From positions 17,435,832-17,499,831 of the forward strand of contig OZ038458.1 in NCBI GenBank assembly GCA_964036195.1: a stretch of 64,000 nucleotides of DNA, given 5' to 3'. Shown piece by piece: positions 51,460 to 61,700 of the stretch. The DNA is from Sphaerolaimus hirsutus (Eukaryota; Nematoda; Chromadorea; Monhysterida; Sphaerolaimidae). Every line of letters begins with the position of its first letter. The stretch's first letter is position 1. The translations under genes were made by a program, and so were the position numbers. The notes beneath the pieces are model-generated. The model was given only the letters and a program-made list of their open reading frames with translations, was not told the origin of the DNA and searched no databases.

Positions 51460-52798
51460 TTTGAGTGCTTGCATAATATTTACAATTTTTTTCGTTTCAC
51501 CGTTTTGATGCAATATTACCCGGTGTGAAGTTGTCAGCCATGAGAAATGAGATTACCATGTGCGCAAAATGCACGACAATAAAAATATTGTAAAATTATC
51601 AATTTTGAAAATGAATTTATGGACCTATTCTCACAACCATTTGAACACTGCGTTGTTTATACAGAAATATTGACATCTAGAATTTTTTACGACACATGTA
51701 ATACCAATATCTATTAACAATAAAATACTTTGACACCTACAAATAAATTTTTGGAGGTGTTGATCGTTTTTACAAAGCTAGGTAACTTGCTTTACGTTTT
51801 TAACCTTTTTTATTATTTTAATAATAAAATCTTTTTTATTATTTCCCACCCAAGATCATTTCGAAAACCACGTGCATTTTGAAAAATACCATATACCTAA
51901 AAAACAACTATTTTTTGACCAACCGTACCCCCAAAAATGCTGTCTGAGATGTCAGTAAAGTTTCGTCTAATGCCGTCTAAAATGCCTCGTAAAATGCAAA
52001 GGTAAATTTTACCTGACATTTGACAAGGTGCCGCACTGGCCCCTGAGCTCGTGCTGGCACCTGCAACTTTCACAACCGCTTTCATTTTCATATGTAATCA
52101 CATTTTACGTGACAAATCACAGTTGAATTTCGACCACATCGCTGTTTTTCCTCCCTTGCGCATCCGGTATGGAATAATGATAGCTGACCACGTCCGGAGG
52201 GGAATTTGTCCGCGCCCGTCGTCTCGCGGGGAGATTTTCATTTTCCAAATGTATAGTCGGCTGATTTTCATATGAAATTTTGTCGTGACCGCTGCAGTGG
52301 AAGTGCCGCTGGGGGTACATGTTTGATCTGAAATTAAAATGTTCACGTGTTTTGTAATTGTTTTTTTTGCATGAGTTAAGATCCTTCATGTTTTGTAACA
52401 CGAAAACATAGTGAAATAAGGGGTCTGTTTGTGTAAAACAGTTGTCGTCTAAACACCTCCCCATTCAAGTATGGCAGTAAATTTTTGGCTTTGCCCCCTT
52501 CCAGCCATTTGTCAAAATTGTGGACCCCCACCCTAAAATGCAACCCTCGATTTTTCTATGGGCCTTTCTCATTGATGTGAAATGGACGCCTATATCCTAA
52601 AATTTCCGCTTTCTATCTCCCCACAGCCGGAGATAGTGCATTCAGAATTAGATCAAAAAGTGACTGTCGAACTTTAGCGGGAAGGTGTTTAAATATCGGC
52701 ATTTATATTTAGGTTGGAGGAATGCCATCATTAAATTTGGTCCTATTCGATATTTAAGCTACTCATAATCCATAATCCAACTATCAACCCCAAAAAAC
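51460..52798. other. Interval between xylose isomerase and the RhoGEF 3' end
   Basis: The two genes converge here. It holds a TGTAAAATG-type foldback remnant (about 51930-52045) and a CACCTTCCC-ended relative of the 54629-56492 element (about 52448-52692: AAACACCTCCC facing GGGAAGGTGTTT, with CACAGCCGGAGATAGTG). No exon was recognised. Confidence 0.5.
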
Positions 52799-55700
52799 TC
52801 ACAATCTACTCGCGACATTTTCGCTGTGCTGCGCACATGTGCACTGCAAATGATGCTCATCTAGTGCCAGTGTGCTTTGACATTCACTTGGTGGCTGATT
52901 TAGGGATCTTTTCTGGGGTATATTGCCATTTTTGGGTGATTTTGGTGAAAGGGAGTCACCAGTGGTGAATGAATGTCTGCTCGTTGTCGCCTCATTGACT
53001 TTTATTTGAGTTTTCGATCGAGCTAATTCACTTCTGGTGCTGTTGACGCGTTTGAAACGCTCGTCTGAAATCAGCGGCGTGGCTTTGATCATATCTTTGA
53101 GTTGAATTGACTCGTAATTTTCGATGGACTCTTGGAATTTTTGTATCCAGACGTCCTGTGTGAATTTTTTATATTTAAGATCGTATGGTTCTCGGAGGAA
53201 ATTTCCATTTATTGTATCTTAATTGATCTTTACATTTTTGAAATTCCGTATATCGAGTTGATTTTTTAATGTGCAATATCGACATCAAAAAGTGGTGTTC
53301 ACTTTACCGCTCACTTTTATAAGAACACTTGTGGTATTTACTCAATTTAACATGTTTTAACCTTCTGCTCCTTGTTCGGTGCTTGCAAAGTGTATACCGC
53401 CACAACTTGATAGAATCTGGTCAAGTGTATTATCACAAATCCATTTCGCACATTTGTAGCTGCGAGTAGGCTAAAAAGTTACATTCAAAACTAAAAGTGA
53501 CATTACAAAACCATTATCCACTAAATTCAACCTACCAACTGCATCATGTGGTCCAATGTCGCAGAAAACACACGAATCCAATGGTACCGGCTGTCTGACC
53601 ACGGTGTACTTATTGTTCCCATACGCGGGTAAACTCTGCCACAAAGTGGTAGTAACCACGTTACCACCGTGGTGCGCCTGCCCTCCCTGCACGAGGGGCG
53701 ATTGGTGCACGTGTGTCTGCGTTGGCAAGGCGCCAACTGAGCCCGTAGGGTTCAAGCGAGCTGCACTCAAGTCTGCGTTGCTCGCCGAAGAGCACGCCGA
53801 ACGTGAGCTGTTGCCTGGCGCGCATGGACTGCTGCTGCCACTGATTGAATTGTGTGGTTGTTGGGCGGCTGTGGATTTGTGGGTGGTGAATGGTTTTTTG
53901 GTTTATAGGTTACCTCGTGCGCTTGTTATCTTACGGTTAATCGTTGAGATGCGACATGAGTTCGGTGTGGTCATGGGTGGTGCGCGTGGTAACTCTTTAG
54001 ATATCTACTGTTTCGGTGTGTGACGAAACCATTTATACCACTGGGTAACTTTAACAAGTGCAATCCGAGCGTGCTACTTTTTTGGCAGTTTTTGCAAAGT
54101 CTAGCTGTATGCAATGTTTTCCGCTGTTTCGCCTAACTAGTGGCAAAAATGAGTTAGAAAGAAACATTGCATATTTTCATGTATTTTCGCACCGACCTTG
54201 AGATTTCGAAGTGCTCTGAATAGTTTGAACTGGTGGCAGAACTTTTTTACTCTTTGAAGGCTGCCCTTTCTTGCACTTTGTCAAAAGCAGCATATCATTA
54301 AATAGAAACGCGTAGATCTCCAAGTGTTTCTGGTTGGAATCGATCATTTGTAAATTGCCTTCGTGTATCAGTTTTCTCCTCGGATGTGCCAGTAGATTTT
54401 CGCAGAATTGACGCGTCAGCGCCGGTTTTAGAAACTAGAAAAATGAAATTTTAATTTTTTGGGAGCCTGAAATTTACACGAGTGCCGAAAATTTGCTCAC
54501 GTCGGGCACATAAGTTTTCGGATCCAGTTCCGAAATCGGCGGCCACGCGAGCTGTTTTTGCAGTTCTTGGATCCGTTCAAAGTTATGAAGCCATTGAATA
54601 CTGTCGTCGATTGATCCTGGAGGTAGTGTAAATAAACACCTTCCCGGACAAGTTCACCACCCATTTTTTTATTTCACTTTGAACGCAATATCTCCGTCCA
54701 TGGGGGTGTTATAAGGCTGAAACGTTGTATATATAAAGTTGTAAGACCCCCTTACTCCCCAACAATGGGGGGAGGTGCGGCGACTCACAACAGGGTGGGT
54801 CGCCCTATATGCAACAATTTTTGTGGCGTTTTTGGTGTCCCAAGCAAGTTCACCACCTACTTGATAAGCTACACTTTAAAGGCTATATCTCCAGCTGTGA
54901 GGGCGGTAGAAAGCTGAAATTTGGGGGATGTCTTGCCAACAACCCCCCTCACAATACACCAGTGGGGCGGCTGCCGACGACTCACTAAAGCATGGGTCAC
55001 TCACTGCATATAAAGTTTATAATTTTTTTAAGAACAGCCCAAGTGTCAGAAACAAGTTCGCCACCCAACTGCATTACAAAAAAATGTTGTGAGAACATAC
55101 CTGATATAAAATTGAATGAGATTTGAACCCTAGTTCTGCTCATTAAATTTTTTTCAGTAGGGCACCCACCCTGTCCCATAAACAGCAGACTGAAAATTTC
55201 ACTTTAAACCAAATTTTTGTTTCACACTTTAAAAGTTGGTTTACAAAGTCCCATAGAGAAGTGTTTAAGGTTCAACATTGCGTAAACAACATAACCTCTA
55301 AAATGCCCCAATAAAGAAATTTATTTGGGGTGAATTTTATGACATCATAATGACATCACCACAGGAACAAAATTTGTCAAAATTTTCATTTTTTCATTCA
55401 CCCCAAATAAATTTCATTATGGAGGCATTTTAGAGGTTATGTTATTTACGCAATATTGAACCTTAAACACTTCTCTATGGGACTTTGTAAACCAACTTTT
55501 CAATTGTGAAACAAAAATTTGGTGTAAAGTGAATTTTTTGTCTGCCATTTAGGGAGGGGGTGAGTGTCCCATTCAAGTTTGCCAGTGCCTACAGAGAAAA
55601 TTTCGATCAGGAGATCTAGGGTTCAAACTGGATATAATTTTTCTTCTGGGATTGGGATCGTTACTGGAGGGTTGTCTGGGATCATATTTTTTTCATATCG

Positions 55701-58700
55701 GGATTTTTTTATTTATTTGAGATAGGGATCGTGACTGGGGTCTGTGTGCGGTATTGGGGTGGGGGTCATTCTGGATAGTTTTTCATTCAGATTTTTCATA
55801 TTGGATACTTTTTGAATTATTCAAGATTGGGATCAGGACTAGTTCACGGTCTGAATAGTTTTTTTCAAATGTTTGATGAAATTTTTTATAATTATTTGGG
55901 ATCAGGATTTGTGTTTAGTTTCTGGGGTCAGGATTGTGGGTCCCAATGGTGTCTGGCTTCACATTTTTAATCAACCAAAGCATTTAAAAAAGGTGGTGGA
56001 CTGCTTTAAACAACTTTACTTTTTCTTTAAAGTCTAAACCATGCACTTTTACAAACGCAATCAGGTGGTGAACTAGTGTGGGACACTCAGGTCGTTTAAA
56101 AAAAAACAACTTTAAACGCAGCGACCGATGCTGTAGTTGGTCGCCGGCTGTCGTCCCGCCGGTCAATAGTGAGGGGGGTGTTGTCAAGACATCCCCCAAA
56201 TTTCAGCTTTTTAACCCCCCCACAGCAGGAGATATGGCCCCCGTAGTGCAGCCAATCAAGTGGGTGGCGAACTTGTTTGGGACACTAAAAACGCCAGAAA
56301 AAAATGTTGCATATACGGCGACCCTCCCTGTAGTTCGTCGCCGTGCCTCCCCCCATTGATGCGGAGTAGGGGATTGTTGAAACTATATATATACAAACTT
56401 TCAGCTCTTTAATCCCCCCATAGCCGCAGATATTGCGTCAAGAGTAAAATAAAAAATTGGGTGGTGAACTTGTCCGGGAAGGTGTTTATGTACACAAGTA
56501 CACATTATGAAATGGTGCGGAAAATTTATCTGCATAGCGGAGTGTTTGCTCCTTTCCTATGAAGTGCTTTTTCTCAAACGAATACCGTATATAAAGAGTA
56601 TTTTTAATTATACTCGGCGGACCGCAAAGTATGCGCAGAATCCTTCCACAATTTAATGAATAAAATTTTGTGATCATTTCATAATTAATTTTTCCACACG
56701 TAAAAACGAAATGTTATGGTGAAAAACTGTACAATCTTTGGTTCAGTATTCAGATGGGTTATGGTAGTTTTCCATACTGTCTGCGATGTCCGCCGAGTAT
56801 ATCGATGTACAACCCTGTCCCCAATACAACGCACTCAACGCATCGCTCATAGTCTCCAAAACCCTGTTGAGTCCAGCGGCGGCCACCTGTGCGCGTCTGT
56901 CTTGCTGGGCCTCGACCCTGGCACTGTCACCGCCGGCATTACCATTGCTGACCATCGCTGCGGCTTTGAGTGCTTGCCGCGAGAGTAGGGGAAGCCTGAG
57001 GCACTCTCAGAGGCTGTGAAATGCACTGTAAAATATCAAGTGTCATGTGAAGTGTCAAAAGTCATGTGAAATGCTTTGGAAAATGGCAGCGAGTTTGCCA
57101 TTTTACCGGGCATTTCACATGATTTTTGACACTTCACATGACATTTTACATTTTACATGGCATTTTACAGAGTCTGGGGGTGGCACCTGGTGATTCTGTG
57201 CAGCGGAGCTATGAGAAGGTCTTCAAGACGGCGCTTTTGAGAGCGCTCGTCGCTGTTGCACAGCTGGGGATTGTTTTTTTGTTGTGTTTTAATTGGTTTT
57301 ATTTAAAAACCTTGTTTTATTTTTTAAAAACAACAATGTCTCGTATTGGGTTGGGTGGAAAAAGGGTCGCTTTAGAATTACGTTAGAAATACGGTAATTG
57401 TGGCGAGGGAAACCCATTATTTAACCACAGCGACTCGTAACCCATCGTCTCGTAAGCCAAAGTGCATCAAGATTTAACCCAAAGTACCTCGTCTCGTAAG
57501 CCGCAGCCAATCATTCAACTCGTCACCCAAAGTGTGTCATTATTTAACCCCACTGTGTCATTATTTAAGCCATGAGTACATAGTACAAATTTTGTGTCAT
57601 TATTTAAGCCGTGTGTACACATGTATTTAGTTCATATTTGTGTATTTTTTGAATGCCAGCGAATACATAGCACTGATGTGCTGGTGCGGAACCAACGTAA
57701 ATATGTGTTTACATGGTGACCAATGATACTTGCAATGTGGGATGAACAAGGGAAATAGATATATTTATCTAGGTAACTCACAAATTTCATTTTAAACATA
57801 TCGCGCCCACTTTCAAATCAAATCAATTTTATTACCCCCCTTGAAAAATGCATAAGAAACATATGCAATGGAAAATAATGTGGATAGAAATGAACAGCTT
57901 TTTCTCTCCATTTGATACTCTCATGCATGAAACACTCTTTATGTCTGTTGTCCATTTCGCTTTATTAGGACCAAAAGTATCCATGAGCCACTTACTCGAG
58001 CCCACCAGATATTGACCACAGATGTCCAAGTGCATTAGCCAAAAACGACTGATCTTACCGCCACATGTAATGTCTATACATCCATCTTATATGTATACAT
58101 GTTATGTATTTACCTGTACTGCGGCTTACGAGTCGACACATTGGGTTGAATAATGAGGCACAATGGCTTAAATAATGACACACTTTTTCACGTTAATTGT
58201 GGCTTAAATGTCGCCATACTTTGGCTTACCTAGCGAGGTACTTTGGCTTTACAGTCGATGGGTTAAATCTCGGGTAGCTTAAATCTCGCTATACTCTCAT
58301 TGTGGCTGACCAATGGCCACTTTTGTTTGCTCAGGAGATTAGTGCAGCATTTGCATGTTCACTGCTATGGAGCCAGGCAAAGAACACTTTTTTAGATTGT
58401 GAATTGAGCAGGGTGGGTCAAATATAAATTATGACATAAAGGATACGGAAAAAAGTCAATGTTTATATTGATGTTTATAAAGATTGTGAATTGTGGTGTT
58501 GTTCAAATAAATGTTCCAAGGCAGAATAATAAAAAAGGTAGTCAGCGATGAACATGTAATGTCATAAAAACTTGGAAGTCCACAANNNNNNNNNNNNNNN
58601 NNNNNNNNNNNNNNNNNNNNNNNNNNNNNNNNNNNNNNNNNNNNNNNNNNNNNNNNNNNNNNNNNNNNNNNNNNNNNNNNNNNNNNNNNNNNNNNNNNNN

Positions 58701-61700
58701 NNNNNNNNNNNNNNNNNNNNNNNNNNNNNNNNNNNNNNNNNNNNNNNNNNNNNNNNNNNNNNNNNNNNNNNNNNNNNNNNNNNNNAACATAAAGATGTTA
58801 TCAAAATTCTCCAAAAAAGTTGATGATGCAGATAACCGTATTTCTTCTATTGGAGGCTGCCGTTCTATTTTTTTCACCGACTTTTCTCACACATTTTTCA
58901 TTTGAAATTGACCGTTTTTAGTGAAACGTGAACAATATTTAAATATTAGAGCATCAATTCAAACAAAATACGGTAGTGGAGAGTTTGAAAAAGTATAATT
59001 TTCAAAAATATGAATACGAATGCTGCTCAATAATACGGTTTGCAATCCCGAAATTTTTAATTCGCTAACTACCTTTCATACTTCCACCCATGAACCTTTA
59101 TTTGAACCACCCGACAATGAATACACAAATGCTGAATGAATCTGCACAAATATTACAATCAGAAATGATGTCGCAGTCGGATTATACGTGATTAAATCAT
59201 GATCCGGCACCGATGACCACTTCAAAAGCGGAGCCGAACTCCGCCTCATCGATAAATACCATATTCTTAAAGCGACCCTTTTTCCCCCCAGCGTCGTATT
59301 GGCTTGTTTTGAACATGCACTGTATATATGACCCACTATGTTTTGAGTAAGTCGCGAATTCAATCAGCTAATTAATTGAGTCAGGGAAATTGTGGGCTGA
59401 GTAAACGGTAGATTGAGTAATTGCGCGGGCAATTCAGTCAGCGCAGGTATCGATTGAGTAATTCACGTATTGAGTCAGCGCTGTATTTAGTTTCATATGC
59501 ATCAATTAAGTCAAAGAAGGGAGTATTTGTCTAATGTCTATGTCATTCCGTGAATAACCGTATTTCCTCGAAATATCCACTGGGGGTGATTGTTTCAGAG
59601 TGAGAATTTTGAGGGGGGTATTTCGAGGGGTGCTTATTAATTCGCCAGAAATTTTTTGAACACCCAGTACTAATTTGTTTGTAATGTACGCAAACGTAAA
59701 TACAAAAATGCAACAATAAGTACTATGTATGCATAAGAGCCTATAGACTAATATAAGTATGTGTAGATGGTATAAACCCTGTCATAACGTAACACAGTAT
59801 TGTTTTTAATGTGTGTTCTGTCTGCATTGCCCGGATCACAAACCGCAGCTTCAGTCATTTATGTCCCCTTTACACTCAATTGTGGGGATATTTTGAGGTG
59901 GGTGGGTAATAAATTCATAGTGCTCATTTTGAGAGGGGGGTATTTTGAGGAAATGCGGTAAGTGAAAAAATCCACAATCCGACTAACGCGTCAACGTTTA
60001 CTGTGAAGCGACTTTTCCAATCTTCAAGCCGCCCAAAATTTTCCATACCGACAACAAAATGCACATACCGTATTTCCTCGAAATACCCCCGGGGGGTTGA
60101 TTGTTTCAGAGTGAGAATTTTGAGGGGGGGTATTTCGAGGGGGGGTTTATTATTTCGCCAGAAATTTTTTGAAATCCCAGTACTAAAATGTCGTCTGAAA
60201 CGTACGCAGACGTCGAAAAATGCAACAAAAATAGCCATTTATAAGACTCTAAAGACATTTATAAGTGTGTAGACGTACAAACACTGTTCTCACATAACAG
60301 AGTCATCGTTTTTAACGTGTGTTCTGCATTGTCGGGATGACAAACCGCAGCCTTTGTCATTTACGTTCTCTATACACTAAATTTGGGGGGGGGTATTTCG
60401 AGGGGGGGTTTATAAGTTCATAGTGTCCATTTTGTGGGGGGGTATTTCGAGGGGGGGTATTTCGAGGAAATACGGTATTTTGCATCGCGAAATACTTTTC
60501 TGCAACAAACAATTCCATTTTCCGGATTAATACAGTTATTATTCCATTATTATCGTTATGATTATAAAAGCGTGTCGCTTTCTATTTGAAGTTCTCAAGT
60601 GCACGCGGCCACACTGCATCCGGTTTATGCATACGCGGCATGACGCAGTGTCTTGACTCAATCTATACCTTCAATTGAGTCAGAGCACCTATGCTTATAC
60701 TTTGCATTGGGACAAATTGATACCCCACCTTTAGACGAATTTTCCGCTGTGTGATTCAATCTTCCGTTTTTCTGCGGAATTTATTAGCTGATTGAATCCA
60801 CAACCAAAGTTGCGGAGTTATTTACGTGATTCAATGCACCACATAGCGGAGTCGGTATTTCCCCGTATATATTCACTTTCGGAGCTTGGTTAACCAGGCA
60901 CTGCTTTATAACATTCTATTCAAGCATTTCTCTATGTATTCAAACACGGCTCTGCATTGAAGAGTGACACTCAAAACAAGCTAATTCGATATATGCAACC
61001 TTTTCAAATTGAACAAATCTATCATCTCGCTGTCTGATGTTCTCCAAATATTCCATGGTCGCTTTGTAATTGATGCAATAGGCTTGGTATGCCGCCAGGT
61101 TTCCCGAACCTCTAGCGAACTTTGTGGGGAGGTTTTCTTTTTTAAATGAAGCCAGAAATTTGTGATTTTACGTTTAAAAAAAAATTTTTACGCACCTTTT
61201 CCATGACTGTGGTAACAATTCCGATTGGGTCATGTTTTCCACGTTCTACGTGTTCTTGTATTAATTCGGAATAATGCTCGCAGACTCTGAAACTTATCTG
61301 TGTGTTAGTAAATAAATACTGTTTATGGGAGTTTTTGGGTGGAACTTATTGACAAATCATTAAGAAATTGCCGTTGATTAACATCTTGCCTGCTATTTAC
61401 ACAAAAGCTTTATGATAGCTTGCTGAACATGGTTTTTGAATGTATTCACAGGAAACGTAAATCACTAATGTTCGCTGACAATTCTACTCAAAAACCGGGA
61501 ATTATGTGGCAGCTCACTCATTTACATTGTTTTACATTTCCCTGTGATTTTCAAGAACAATTTGAGTTCCTGATTTGTACTGCAAGTTTAAAAAAGGTTT
61601 TTAATGGTGTAAAAATAAAGGCTTTGTCTTAATTTTCAATATCAATAACACTGCATTGACAATTCCCTTCATCACCTAATCTCACCTGACATAATTCATC

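Larger units (their letters stand above)
54629..56492. mobile_element. 1.9-kb inverted-repeat element built of ~200-bp tandem units
   Basis: Left terminus AATAAACACCTTCCCGGACA and right terminus TGTCCGGGAAGGTGTTTATG are mirror images. Each arm of roughly 450 bp is made of about two diverged ~200-bp units, each starting near AAGTTCACCACC and carrying GCAATATCTCC and GGCTGAAA (left copies at about 54650, 54848 and 55050). The centre contains a second palindrome at 55160-55570 and two outward-facing hAT-like ends. It sits in a RhoGEF intron. Confidence 0.75.

Noticed and set aside
56814-56995. A separate talin- or vinculin-like exon (Ala-rich helix LNRVLETMSDALSALY)
   Set aside because: Its phases join perfectly to the DH exon before it and the PH linker exon after it, and the helix fits the end of a DH domain.
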